A stretch of DNA of 64,000 nucleotides, taken from assembly GCA_023458095.1 (NCBI GenBank), contig JAEXAS010000002.1, positions 1 to 64,000 of the forward strand. Reading direction: 5' to 3'. Below are positions 38,028 to 49,868 of the stretch, piece after piece; the stretch's first letter is position 1; every line of letters starts with the position of its first letter. The translations under genes were made by a program, and so were the position numbers. Under the pieces are notes generated by a model. That model made no database searches and was not told the DNA's origin. It worked only from the letters and a program-made list of their open reading frames with translations. This DNA is from Actinomycetes bacterium. GTDB taxonomy: Bacteria > Actinomycetota > Actinomycetes > Propionibacteriales > Propionibacteriaceae.

Positions 38028-39140
38028 ATGACCATGATTGAGATCGGACGCTCCAAACGGGCGCTCCCGGTGTTCGGCTTCGACGACATCGCCATCGTGC
38101 CGACTCGGCGTACCCGCGGCATTGAAGAAGTGAACCTCAGTTGGAAGATCGACGCGCTCACTTTCGAGTTCCCGTTCGTGGCTGCCCCGGCTGACTCGGT
38201 GATGAGCCCGGCGACGGCGATCGCCATGGGCAAGCTCGGCGGATTGGGCGTGCTCAATCTGGAAGGCTTGTGGACCCGCTACGCCGATCCCACCGAGCTG
38301 CTGGCCGAGTTGGCTGCAATCGATGACTCGGTGGCGGCCACGCGACGCATGCAGCAGCTCTACGCCGAGCCGATCAAAGCCGAGCTGATCACTGAGCGTA
38401 TGAGTCAGATCCGTGAGGCCGGGGTTCCGGTCGCCGGGGCGCTCTCACCGCAGACCTGCGCCGAGTTCGCCTCGGTCGTTGAATCTGCCGGGGTCGACTT
38501 TTTTGTCATTCGAGGCACGACCGTCTCGGCAGAGCATGTCTCCACGGTGAGCGAGCCGCTGAACCTGAAGGAGTTCATCTACGAACTCGATGTTCCGGTG
38601 ATCGTCGGCGGCTGCGCCACCTACCAATCAGCCTTGCACCTGATGCGCACCGGGGCGGCTGGCGTCCTGGTCGGCTTCGGTGGCGGTGCTACCAAGCGCA
38701 CCCGCAATGTGTTGGGCGTCGAGGTCCCGATGGCGTCGGCCTTGGCCGATGTGGCCGAGGCTCGGCGCGATTACCTTGATGAGTCCGGCGGGCGCTACGT
38801 CCATGTGATCGCCGATGGCGCCCTGGGCAAGTCTGGTGATATCGCCAAGGCGATCGCCTGTGGTGCCGACGCGGTCATGGTCGGCTCACCGCTGGCTCGC
38901 GCCGAAGAGGCGCCGGGCAAGGGTTACCACTGGGGACCGGAGGCTTGGCACTCCACGCTGCCGCGCGGCGAGCGCGTGAAGTTCTCCACGGTGGGTAGCT
39001 TCGAGGAGATCATTCAGGGGCCCTCCCATGTCGCCGATGGCACCATGAATCTGGTCGGCGCGCTGCGTCGGGCCATGGCCACCACCGGCTACACCGAGGT
39101 CAAAGAGTTCCAACGAGTCGAGGTCGTCGTCCACCAGTAG
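38028..39140 (+). CDS. guaB3: GuaB3 family IMP dehydrogenase-related protein
   Basis: 370 residues; GAGG lies five bases before the ATG at 38028. It has the IMPDH/GMP-reductase barrel (FDDIAIVPTRRTRG, IADGALGKSGDIAKAIACGA) without CBS domains. The catalytic-loop position reads FGGGATKRTRNVLG, with no cysteine where true IMP dehydrogenases have one. The actinobacterial GuaB3 group has no settled physiological role, and NAD-dependent IMP oxidation looks unlikely from the missing cysteine. It is coupled to guaB. Confidence 0.93.
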   Translation: MTMIEIGRSKRALPVFGFDDIAIVPTRRTRGIEEVNLSWKIDALTFEFPFVAAPADSVMSPATAIAMGKLGGLGVLNLEGLWTRYADPTELLAELAAIDDSVAATRRMQQLYAEPIKAELITERMSQIREAGVPVAGALSPQTCAEFASVVESAGVDFFVIRGTTVSAEHVSTVSEPLNLKEFIYELDVPVIVGGCATYQSALHLMRTGAAGVLVGFGGGATKRTRNVLGVEVPMASALADVAEARRDYLDESGGRYVHVIADGALGKSGDIAKAIACGADAVMVGSPLARAEEAPGKGYHWGPEAWHSTLPRGERVKFSTVGSFEEIIQGPSHVADGTMNLVGALRRAMATTGYTEVKEFQRVEVVVHQ

Positions 39141-39181
39141 AGATGCTGGGCGGGCTGAGCCAGAATCGGCAGCGAATCAGA

Positions 39182-39218
39182 AACTGGGGGCGGTTCGCCA
39201 AACGAACCACCCCCAGTT
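39182..39218. terminator. 16-bp hairpin between guaB3 and the RTX gene
   Basis: AACTGGGGG plus GGTTCG pair with CGAACC plus CCCCCAGTT, with one C-A mismatch and a five-base loop. It lies between convergent genes and can serve both. Confidence 0.75.
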
Positions 39219-39240
39219 CGGGACCGGTAGTGAATCGAGA

Positions 39241-40200
39241 TCAGCGCAGCTTGCCCACCCGCTTGTACCAGCGGCGCTGCACGGAGGATTTCACGCTGCC
39301 TTGAGCGACAGTGTCCTTGCCCGAGCCACCAAAGATGCGGTCGCGTCCGGTTCTCCCTTCGAGAAGGTCACGCCCGGCGCCACCGGAGAGGTAGTCCCGG
39401 CCTGAGCCCGCATCAATGTGGTCATTACCTCTCTCGCCGAAAAGCACATCATCGCCGGAACCGCCGAGCACGACGTCGTTACCCGAACCGGCGTATGCCC
39501 GGTCGGACCCTGAGCCACAGGTGAGGCGGTCGTTGCCGCTCCCACCGTTCAGGTAATCGTTGCCACTCCCGGCCAGCAGCACATCATTGCCTGCCTCCCC
39601 GTACAAAGCATCCGCACCCGCACCGGCGTCGAGCCGGTCATTCCCGGCACCGCTGAATAGCCTGTCATCGCCAGTTCCGCCGACCAGGACATCAACCCCA
39701 CCTTCGGTGTCGAGGTAGTCGGCCCCGCTACCGCCCAGCAGCACATTGTTGCCCGAGCCACCGTAGAGGACATCGTCGCCGCCGCCCCCATCGAGGCGGT
39801 CACTGCCCTCGCCGCCATACAACCGGTCGAAGCCGCTCCCACCGATCAGAATGTCATTGCCCGTGCCCGCGGACACGTAATCATCACCGCTACCCGCGTC
39901 GACCCACGCATTGGCATCGCCGCGGCCGGTGTCGGACTCGGTGTGGATGACATCAGCGCCCGAGCCACCGCAGACGATATCGGCCCCGCCCCGGCCGTAG
40001 ATTCGGTCGTCGCCACCCAAAGCCACGATCACGTCGCGGCCGGGCGTGCCCTCAAGGTAATCGCGGCTCTCGGTGCCGACGATCGTCGCCGTATATCCAT
40101 TGCAGGTGATCGCCGCCGCGGCGGTTGTCGGCGTCCAACTCAGTCCGGCCACCGCCAGTACCCCGGCTGCCAGTGAAGCCGTTACTGCGTGAATCCTCAT
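39241..40200 (-). CDS. secreted RTX-type calcium-binding repeat protein
   Basis: 319 residues from the ATG at 40200, with AAGGGA eight bases upstream; a GTG at 40206 is too close to it. A Sec signal peptide covers about residues 1-34 (TTAAAAITC cleavage area). Nearly all of the rest is about two dozen nonapeptide GGxGxDxLx units (GGSGDDVLFGERGNDHIDAG and similar), which form calcium-binding beta rolls. A short basic tail ends the protein (RRWYKRVGKLR). There is no enzymatic domain. RTX proteins usually use type I export; here the signal peptide implies Sec export. Role unknown, perhaps surface or matrix. Confidence 0.88.
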   Translation of the reverse strand: MRIHAVTASLAAGVLAVAGLSWTPTTAAAAITCNGYTATIVGTESRDYLEGTPGRDVIVALGGDDRIYGRGGADIVCGGSGADVIHTESDTGRGDANAWVDAGSGDDYVSAGTGNDILIGGSGFDRLYGGEGSDRLDGGGGDDVLYGGSGNNVLLGGSGADYLDTEGGVDVLVGGTGDDRLFSGAGNDRLDAGAGADALYGEAGNDVLLAGSGNDYLNGGSGNDRLTCGSGSDRAYAGSGNDVVLGGSGDDVLFGERGNDHIDAGSGRDYLSGGAGRDLLEGRTGRDRIFGGSGKDTVAQGSVKSSVQRRWYKRVGKLR

Positions 40201-40338
40201 GTGCACAATCCCTTGAAGTCAGTTTTCGGTGGCGGCCGGCGGGAATTTCCCTATCCGAACGCTAGGCCGACAGCTTCGCAGGACCGTCGCGATGATGTCG
40301 CAGGGCAGCGACATTTCGAGGCTGGTCGACAGTGGTGC

Positions 40339-40839
40339 TCAGTAGCTGGTGTACGAGGCTGCCGCCAAAGCGAAGATCAGGACATAGAGCAGGATCGTCA
40401 CCCCGATCTCGATGCCGATGGTGATGCCGAATGCCTTCCAATACCTGCTGCCGTCTTGTCCCATCTCGTTGGCACGTTGCGAATGAATCGCAGCCGGGAT
40501 CAGTCCGAACAAGCCGAAGAAGATCGTCACCAGCACCGTCGCCGTCAGCGAGGGCGGTGCCACGGCGTAGGGCGCCGCGCCGTACCCGCCATACGGAGCT
40601 GCGGGAGCCTGGGCGTTGTAATAGGGCTGCTGAGTCGCTCCATACGGTTGCTGCTGCGGTGTCGCATAGGGCTGTTGTGGCGCCGTATAGGGCTGCTGCT
40701 GCGGCGCGGAATAGGGCTGCTGCGGAGTCGGGTTGCTGTATTGGGGGTTCTGGTAGGACGAACCCTGCGCGTTTGAGCCGTAGCCGTCCGGTTCACTACC
40801 GTACGGTGATCCGTAACCACCCTCTGGTCCTGTCGTCAT
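40339..40839 (-). CDS. Gln/Pro/Tyr-rich protein with dispanin (CD225)-like membrane domain
   Basis: 166 residues. Residues 1-90 are low complexity with repeated PQQQPYxAPQQ units. The C-terminal 70 residues hold two helices around a polar loop (FFGLFGLIPAAIHSQRANEM), which looks like the CD225/dispanin or a TM2-like fold. GAAAGGTGGGGG precedes the ATG. The function of such actinobacterial proteins is unknown. Confidence 0.72.
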   Translation of the reverse strand: MTTGPEGGYGSPYGSEPDGYGSNAQGSSYQNPQYSNPTPQQPYSAPQQQPYTAPQQPYATPQQQPYGATQQPYYNAQAPAAPYGGYGAAPYAVAPPSLTATVLVTIFFGLFGLIPAAIHSQRANEMGQDGSRYWKAFGITIGIEIGVTILLYVLIFALAAASYTSY

Positions 40840-40942
40840 GAGCCCCCACCTTTCGCAGAATTCCCGAGCAATTCACACTCGCTGCTAATGCTCTCACATC
40901 ATTCTCGCCGCACAAGATTCGAAACAGCCCGGCGGACCTGAG

Positions 40943-40948
40943 TAAGTT
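40943..40948 (+). promoter_or_regulatory. -10 box (TAAGTT), probable leaderless kinase mRNA
   Basis: TAAGTT ends seven bases before the GTG at 40956. It also argues against the upstream TTG at 40947, which would overlap the box. Confidence 0.45.
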
Positions 40949-40955
40949 GGCGAAT

Positions 40956-41762
40956 GTGGATCCCGTTATCGGCCTCAGTGTGGCTGTCGCCGCGCTCGTC
41001 GTCGTGACGATCGGGCTCGGGATCGGGCTCCTTCGCAGCGAACGTTCCCGCCGGGCCGCCCTCGCTTCACGGGCCGCCGCCTTGGAGGCACACCAAAGCG
41101 TCGCCGAACTCGCCGCGAAATCCGAGCGGCTTCGCATCGTGCGGGAGATGCACGATGTCATTGCCCATTCCTTGGCCATCATGATCGCCCAAGCCGACGG
41201 CGGAAGCTTCGTCAGCTCCGATCCCGAGGCAGCCCAGCGCGCCTTCACCACGATCGCCGAGACCGGACGCGGAGCTCTCACCGACACCCGTCGCATTCTC
41301 GGCATCCTCAAGGACGACACCGAGGAGTCCCCGACCCTCGCGCTGAGCCTGGACGCTGGGCTGGCCGGCCTCGTCAACCAATACCGCCAATCGGGCCTGG
41401 GCATCTCACTGATCCGCACCGGGGATCCCCAACAACTCCCCGCCGCAGCCCGCACCGCACTGCACCGCATCGCCCAGGAGTCGCTGGCCAATGTCGTCAA
41501 ACATGCTGGCAGCGATGCCACCGTGGTGATCGCCCAGGCGTGGCAGGACGATCAGGTGAGCCTGACCATCACCAGCAGTGGGGGTCGCCACGCCACCGCT
41601 ACCGATCCGCTGACCGGAGAGCCCCTGCCCGGACGAGGTCTGGGCGTGATTGGGATGCAGGAACGGGCCGAGTTACTCGGGGGCAGCCTGCACGCAGGCC
41701 CCACCGAGGCCGGCTATCAGGTGCGGGCGCTGATCCCGTGGCGACTGGAGGAGGACGCATGA
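40956..41762 (+). CDS. short sensor histidine kinase (HisKA_3 type)
   Basis: 268 residues. Only one membrane helix (about 5-26) and a short coiled linker precede the HisKA_3 domain with the phospho-histidine near H66 (VREMHDVIAHSLA). The ATPase domain shows AQESLANVVKHAG and GRGLGVIGMQERAELLGG. There is no recognisable sensor domain, so the signal probably comes from another membrane protein. The ABC exporter genes immediately beyond the regulator are a candidate. Its stop overlaps the regulator start (ATGA). Confidence 0.92.
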   Translation: MDPVIGLSVAVAALVVVTIGLGIGLLRSERSRRAALASRAAALEAHQSVAELAAKSERLRIVREMHDVIAHSLAIMIAQADGGSFVSSDPEAAQRAFTTIAETGRGALTDTRRILGILKDDTEESPTLALSLDAGLAGLVNQYRQSGLGISLIRTGDPQQLPAAARTALHRIAQESLANVVKHAGSDATVVIAQAWQDDQVSLTITSSGGRHATATDPLTGEPLPGRGLGVIGMQERAELLGGSLHAGPTEAGYQVRALIPWRLEEDA

Positions 41763-42439
41763 ACCCGGTGATTCGCGTGGCCCTGATCGATGATCAACAA
41801 CTCGTCAGTGCTGGATTGGCCATGGTGATCGACTCCCAGGACGACATGGCCGTGGTCGGCCAGGCCGCCGACGGCGCCGAGGCCGTACGGCTGTTGACCA
41901 GCCTGCGGTGCGATGTGGCGCTGATGGATGTTCGGATGCCCGAACTGGATGGGATTGAGGCAACCCGCCGGATTCTGGCCGATGCCGACGCCGCTGGGCG
42001 CACTCCACCACGAATCGTGATGCTCACCACCTACGACTTGGATGAGTACCTGCTGACCGCAATCAGTGCCGGGGCGTCGGGGTTCCTGTTGAAGAACGCC
42101 CCGCCCCAGGATCTGTTGACGGCGATCCGCACCGTCCATTCTGGGGACGCGGTGATCGCACCCTCAGCGACTCGCCGCCTCCTTGATCACGTTGCCAGTG
42201 GCGCGCCGCCGGTCGCCGATCCGCGCCTGGAGTGCCTCACCGACCGCGAGACCGAAGTGCTGGGCCTGATCGCCCAGGGAATGTCCAATGCCGAGATCTC
42301 CACGAGTCTGTATCTGTCGGAGACCACCGTGAAGACCCACGTGCGACATCTGTTGGCCAAGCTGCGGCTGCGGGATCGGGTGCAGGCGGTCGTATTCGCC
42401 TACGAGTCGGGGCTGGCCCGTTCCCGGACCAGCCCCTGA
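41759..42439 (+). CDS. NarL/LuxR-type response regulator
   Basis: 226 residues. The receiver domain has DD at 11-12, the phospho-acceptor at D57 (CDVALMDVRMPELDG) and KNAPP as the lysine motif. The C-terminal helix-turn-helix reads LTDRETEVLGLIAQGMSNAEI. It is translationally coupled to the kinase. The convergent ABC transporter genes are its likely but unproven target. Confidence 0.95.
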   Translation: MNPVIRVALIDDQQLVSAGLAMVIDSQDDMAVVGQAADGAEAVRLLTSLRCDVALMDVRMPELDGIEATRRILADADAAGRTPPRIVMLTTYDLDEYLLTAISAGASGFLLKNAPPQDLLTAIRTVHSGDAVIAPSATRRLLDHVASGAPPVADPRLECLTDRETEVLGLIAQGMSNAEISTSLYLSETTVKTHVRHLLAKLRLRDRVQAVVFAYESGLARSRTSP

Positions 42440-42501
42440 ACCCTGGTAGTTCCGCGTAGCTCGACAAGGCTCACCCAGATGAGCTGTCTCGCATGGCCAG
42501 G

Positions 42502-43731
42502 TCACGCCACTCGCGTGCCCGGTCGCAGCCTGCGATAGGGAATCCGCAGCCGGTGCACTGCCATCCAGAAGAATGCCGCGCCCAGCAGGAGATGCAGGCC
42601 CAATCCCCACGGCCACACCGGCGTCTCCACATTCAGCACGGCTTCCTTCACCGGGCTCACCTGCACCCTGACCCCGCCCTTGGTGAGCACCGTGACATTG
42701 CCCTGGTTGTCATATTCGACCGAGTATCCAGGTTGTCCGTCGTAGTAGAAGGAACACCGGTCGACTTGGATGGCTGGTGGCGTACTCAAGCGGCGGACTT
42801 GGTATCGCAGGCTCGCCATCGGATCGTTAGCACTGCCGGCGTAGGAGCCCAAGCTCTGAGCAGCTCCGGGCGGCAGCGGAGCAGCATCGGAGACGATCAC
42901 GAACGGATTGACCAACAGCAGCCACCAGATCTGGTCGGTGCGAGTCACGGACTCCTGAGCGTCGAACCAGGCGCACTTGTCGACCGGGGCCGGGGGCGGA
43001 TCGCCTCCGTTCGGGTTTTCGGTGTAGTACTGGTCAACCTGGTCGCTGTAGGCCTTCGCCACTTCCGGTGACAGCCCCCACACCCGCACGGTTTGCTCCG
43101 AGGTGACCAACACCGTGGACAACCCAAAGACGATCACCGTGGCGAAGGCAAGCGCCACAACACTCAAATAGGTGAGCAGAGTCGATCCGGCGGCTCGAGA
43201 GATCACAGCCGACCAGCCCAGGCCGACTGCGCAGATTACGGCAACCTCGACCAAGACCACGGCAAAGACGACCAGAACCTGCGCTATCGAGATCCCTCCC
43301 AGCAACATCGACCACGCGATGAATGGCACCGCAGCGACCAGGAACACGGCCGCGGTCAGCCAGGCAGCCGTCAGTTTTCCCGCGGCGATCTCCAACGCAG
43401 ACAGGTTCGTCGCCTGCACGGTGGCCAAGGTGCCCGCGGCACGGTCACCATTGATTGCTGTCGCGGTGAAAGCAGGCGCAATAACCAATCCCATTCCCAG
43501 CACCAAAAAGGTGATCGCCGAGAACGCCAGCGGGCCCGGCCCGTTGCCATACCCTTGTCCGGCGGGGCCCGCGATTGAGGTGGCGGCCAGCATGATCATT
43601 CCGGTGATGACGGCCAGCACCAACACCCATCCAGCCAGAGCCCAGATCCAGCGGCGCGACCGGACCCGCTGCTTGATTTCCAGTTCAGTGACGGTACGCA
43701 GGCCCGACCAGCTCAACGACCAGGTGCTCAT
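42502..43731 (-). CDS. ABC transporter permease (ABC-2 type)
   Basis: 409 residues. It has six or seven membrane helices, with GDRAAGTLATVQATNLSALE between helices as typical of ABC-2 permeases. An unusual large loop of around 160 residues before the last helix contains two separated cysteines (DKCAWF, DRCSFYY) that may form an external disulfide. Its start overlaps the ATPase stop, so the two make one exporter of unknown substrate. Confidence 0.88.
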   Translation of the reverse strand: MSTWSLSWSGLRTVTELEIKQRVRSRRWIWALAGWVLVLAVITGMIMLAATSIAGPAGQGYGNGPGPLAFSAITFLVLGMGLVIAPAFTATAINGDRAAGTLATVQATNLSALEIAAGKLTAAWLTAAVFLVAAVPFIAWSMLLGGISIAQVLVVFAVVLVEVAVICAVGLGWSAVISRAAGSTLLTYLSVVALAFATVIVFGLSTVLVTSEQTVRVWGLSPEVAKAYSDQVDQYYTENPNGGDPPPAPVDKCAWFDAQESVTRTDQIWWLLLVNPFVIVSDAAPLPPGAAQSLGSYAGSANDPMASLRYQVRRLSTPPAIQVDRCSFYYDGQPGYSVEYDNQGNVTVLTKGGVRVQVSPVKEAVLNVETPVWPWGLGLHLLLGAAFFWMAVHRLRIPYRRLRPGTRVA

Positions 43732-44687
43732 ATCCGCTCCTCATTCAGCGACAGATAGGCATCTTCGAGCCGTCCGGATACCGGGGCGACCGTGTGCAGT
43801 GACACACCGGCCGCCACCGCGGCGCGAATCAATTCGGTTGCCGACTCCACCCCGGAAAGAGGCACGGTCACCTCGGTACCGGAGGCGGGTTCCCAAGGAA
43901 TCCCTGCGTCGGAGAGAAAAGCCCGCAGTTCAGCCGGCTCCAGAGCGTCGATTCGCCAGCCGCGCAACGGTGCTTGGGCCGAGGCGTGCATAGCCACCTC
44001 GACCGTACGTCCCCGCGAGAGGAAGACCGCCTCGTCGCACAATTCCTCAAGTTCGGCGAGCACATGCGAAGAGACCACGACGGTCTTTCCAGCTCCGGCA
44101 AGGTCGCGCAGCAGTGCTCGCAGTTCCATCCGTGAGCGCGGATCCAGGCCGGACGCCGGCTCGTCCAACAGCAGGACTGCCGGATCATGCACTAAGGCCC
44201 GCGCCAATCCGAGCCGCTGCTTCTGCCCTCGACTCAGCACTCGCGCTGGACGCTTGGCGAACTCGGAAAGGTGCACCAAATCCAGCACCTGCTCCACGCG
44301 CTGCGTCGTCTCAGCACGGCTCACACCATAGGCATGGGCGAAGGTCGACAGGATCTCCGAACAGGTCAGGGCGTCCCAGGTGCCGAAGACATCAGGCATC
44401 CACCCCACCTGTTGGCGGGCCAGCAGATTCTGGGTGACCACATCGAACCCGGCCACGCGGGCCTGGCCCGAATCCGGCGCCAACAGCCCGGTCAGCATCA
44501 ACAACACCGTGGTCTTGCCCGACCCATTCGGCCCGATAAGCGCGGTGACTGCACCGGCCGGCGCGGTGAAGCTGACATCAGCCACGGCCTCGACATCGCC
44601 GAATGCCCGCCTCAAACCCTCGACTTCGATGCCAGGCAGGTCGGGAGTCGGCGGCGGAAGGGACTCTTCACTCAATACAGCGCTCAT
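43728..44687 (-). CDS. ABC transporter ATP-binding protein
   Basis: 319 residues. Walker A is GPNGSGKTTVLLMLTG, the signature is LSRGQKQRLGLARAL, Walker B is VLLLDEPASGLDPRS, and the switch histidine is in VVVSSHVLAELEEL. It is an exporter-type subunit (CcmA/NatA-like) with a C-terminal extension of about 90 residues. It forms an operon with the permease and lies tail-to-tail with the two-component genes. Confidence 0.94.
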   Translation of the reverse strand: MSAVLSEESLPPPTPDLPGIEVEGLRRAFGDVEAVADVSFTAPAGAVTALIGPNGSGKTTVLLMLTGLLAPDSGQARVAGFDVVTQNLLARQQVGWMPDVFGTWDALTCSEILSTFAHAYGVSRAETTQRVEQVLDLVHLSEFAKRPARVLSRGQKQRLGLARALVHDPAVLLLDEPASGLDPRSRMELRALLRDLAGAGKTVVVSSHVLAELEELCDEAVFLSRGRTVEVAMHASAQAPLRGWRIDALEPAELRAFLSDAGIPWEPASGTEVTVPLSGVESATELIRAAVAAGVSLHTVAPVSGRLEDAYLSLNEERI

Positions 44688-44774
44688 GGCTTCAGGCTAG
44701 GCAGGACCACCGGCGGTGGAATCCTCCGTCGCGGCGGCAGGCATCGTCCCTGAGGATGATCCGCCGAAAACCAA

Positions 44775-44808
44775 GTGCGGGCCCCGACCAGAAGGTCGGG
44801 ACCCGCAC
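44775..44808 (-). terminator. 15-bp hairpin after groEL
   Basis: GTGCGGGCCCCGACC (44775-44789) pairs with GGTCGGGACCCGCAC (44794-44808) over an AGAA loop, with one C-A mismatch, 16 bases beyond the groEL stop. Confidence 0.75.
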
Positions 44809-44823
44809 CATTCACGATTCACC

Positions 44824-46440
<1,617 letters not shown>

Positions 46441-46737
46441 TTACTTGGTTACCACGGCGAGGACGTCGCGCGCGTTGAGCAGCAGGTATTCGTTTCCGTC
46501 GTACTTGAGCTCGGTGCCGCCGTACTTGCTGTAGATCACGACATCGCCGACGGCGATGTCCATCGGCTGGTGACCGCCCTCACCATTGGGCAGCCCGGGG
46601 CCGGTGGCCACAACGGTGCCCTCCTGGGGCTTTTCCTTGGCGGTGTCGGGGATGACCAGGCCGGAAGCGGTGGTTTGCTCTGCCTCCAGCGGTTGGATGA
46701 GAATGCGGTCCTCGAGCGGCTTGATGGTAACTGCCAC
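46441..46737 (-). CDS. groES: co-chaperonin GroES
   Basis: 98 residues, the lid of the GroEL chamber. [19 protein letters not shown], the mobile loop region ([16 protein letters not shown]) and [18 protein letters not shown] are typical. It is the first gene of the groES-groEL operon and is controlled by two CIRCE operators upstream. Confidence 0.98.
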   Translation of the reverse strand: MAVTIKPLEDRILIQPLEAEQTTASGLVIPDTAKEKPQEGTVVATGPGLPNGEGGHQPMDIAVGDVVIYSKYGGTELKYDGNEYLLLNARDVLAVVTK

Positions 46738-46829
46738 CTCAACTGCCTTTCGTCGTACAGGGCTGATTGGGCCCGGTGATCAGGTGTGCTGACGCCTCGG
46801 GGTCCAAGCAGCGACCGCCAGAGGCTGAG

Positions 46830-46856
46830 CTAGCACCCTCACGCCGAGAGTGCTAA
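46830..46856 (-). promoter_or_regulatory. CIRCE operator 1 (HrcA binding site)
   Basis: CTAGCACCC, a nine-base spacer, GAGTGCTAA. It matches the CIRCE consensus TTAGCACTC-N9-GAGTGCTAA with two mismatches in the left arm and none in the right. It overlaps the predicted transcription start of groES. Confidence 0.88.
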
Positions 46857-46860
46857 TCAG

Positions 46861-46889
46861 AATCTATCGCGCCCTTAGCACTCGATCAA
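46861..46889 (-). promoter_or_regulatory. groES promoter between and within the CIRCE elements
   Basis: Read on the minus strand: TTGATC (46889-46884), a 17-base spacer, TAGATT (46866-46861). Predicted transcription begins near 46854. The -35 box is inside CIRCE 2 and the start is inside CIRCE 1, so HrcA would block RNA polymerase from both sides. Confidence 0.55.
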
Positions 46890-46901
46890 GCCGAGTGCCA
46901 A
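46875..46901 (-). promoter_or_regulatory. CIRCE operator 2 (HrcA binding site)
   Basis: TTAGCACTC, spacer GATCAAGCC, GAGTGCCAA: one mismatch in the whole consensus. It is centred 45 bases from CIRCE 1. Confidence 0.92.
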
Positions 46902-46969
46902 CGCGCTCGATTCACAGATCGTGAACACTGCTGCCTGATCACGGCCCGCCCCGTGACAGAGGTGCAATC

Positions 46970-48643
<1,674 letters not shown>

Positions 48644-48646
48644 AAC

Positions 48647-49810
48647 TCACCGTGCACAGCGACGAACCACCACGGCACGGCTGCCCTGCTGGGTCACCGT
48701 CAGCACCACCGTTGCCGTGTTTGGTCCGGTCGGCTTGAGTCGCCGCCGAAGCTGGGCCGGATCCACCTCCAGGCCACGCACCTTGATCTCCAGGACGCCG
48801 ATTCGCTCTCGGCGCACCCACTGACGCAGCTCCCGTTCCGACCACGGCATCACCGCCAAGACCTCGAAGACGGCAGCCAGCGGCGTCGCGATCAGATCAT
48901 CACCACTGAGATAGCCCACCTCCGCGCTGAGTCGATGCGCGCGCAAGAGCTCGGCGAGCTGAGCACTCGCCCCGGCTCGCAGCACCGCTGGATCAGGTTC
49001 ATACAGGAAGCGCCCTACCGACCCGACCCGAACCGGCCCGCCCTCGGCATCGAGCACCTGTCCCCCGGGCAGCAGGACAGCCTGGCGCGAACCGCTGCTC
49101 CAGATCGACACCTCGACCAGGTCGCCACGATGACTCACCCAGGTGGCACCACACTGCTCAGGGATCAATGCCGACGGCAGGCCCGGCGCGCCCTTAATGC
49201 ACCCGAACCGGCCTTCCAGTAGGCCCACCGCGAAGTCCCAGGACGGCGAGAAGTCCGCCACCCGCCAGGTTCGACCTGCCGCCGTCCGCCGGGCGGGATC
49301 GATGAAGACCGCCGCGCCGGCACTCAGGTGCTCCTCCAAAACCTCCCGCCCGCGCCCAGCGGTGGCATCACCGGTGACGATGCGTCCACCGGAACCGAGG
49401 TTGGCCGCCGCCAGGCAGGCCGTGGCCGGATCGGTCTCAATGCCGATCACCTCCAGGCCTGCGTCGATGAAGGCCAACGCATCGGCACCCAAACCGCAGC
49501 CGACATCAACCACCGTGCGCACTGCGGCGTCGCGGAATCGCTCCGCCCGCCAGGCGGCCACCGGGGCGCGGGTGGCCTGCTCCAAACCATCGGTGGTGAA
49601 GAACAGCTCTGCCGCCCGCGGACCGAACTTGGTCACCGCCCGACGCCGCAGCTTGACCTGGGTGAGCGCCATTGCCGCCTGCGCTGCGGGCCAGTCCCGT
49701 CGAAGCCGCTGGGCCGCTCCCAGGGAATCCGGGTCCGGCTCGGCGTCGGCAGCCTGCAATGCCGGCTGCGCGTCCGACGAGACCACCCAGGAGGCCAGTT
49801 CACGATCCAC
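48647..49810 (-). CDS. class I SAM-dependent methyltransferase with THUMP-like C-terminal domain
   Basis: 387 residues. The SAM-binding core is VVDVGCGLGADALAFIDAG with the acidic strand GLEVIGIETDP. VFIDPARRTAAGRTW resembles the DPxR-type catalytic motif of this actinobacterial family. The C-terminal part (about 310-387, RRERIGVLEIKVRGLEVDP) corresponds to the THUMP-like domain, which suggests an RNA substrate. The specific target is unknown. It is convergent with the kinase, with stops three bases apart. Confidence 0.85.
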   Translation of the reverse strand: MDRELASWVVSSDAQPALQAADAEPDPDSLGAAQRLRRDWPAAQAAMALTQVKLRRRAVTKFGPRAAELFFTTDGLEQATRAPVAAWRAERFRDAAVRTVVDVGCGLGADALAFIDAGLEVIGIETDPATACLAAANLGSGGRIVTGDATAGRGREVLEEHLSAGAAVFIDPARRTAAGRTWRVADFSPSWDFAVGLLEGRFGCIKGAPGLPSALIPEQCGATWVSHRGDLVEVSIWSSGSRQAVLLPGGQVLDAEGGPVRVGSVGRFLYEPDPAVLRAGASAQLAELLRAHRLSAEVGYLSGDDLIATPLAAVFEVLAVMPWSERELRQWVRRERIGVLEIKVRGLEVDPAQLRRRLKPTGPNTATVVLTVTQQGSRAVVVRRCAR

Positions 49811-49855
49811 CCCAGCAACCTAACGCCACCGCCGGCCGAGCGCCCAATGAGTCCC

Positions 49856-49861
49856 TATGAT
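49856..49861 (+). promoter_or_regulatory. -10 box (TATGAT), probable leaderless mRNA
   Basis: TATGAT matches the consensus TATAAT at five of six positions and ends seven bases before the ATG at 49869. An earlier in-frame ATG at 49857 lies inside the box and is therefore unlikely to be the start. Confidence 0.6.
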
Positions 49862-49868
49862 GCGGTGC

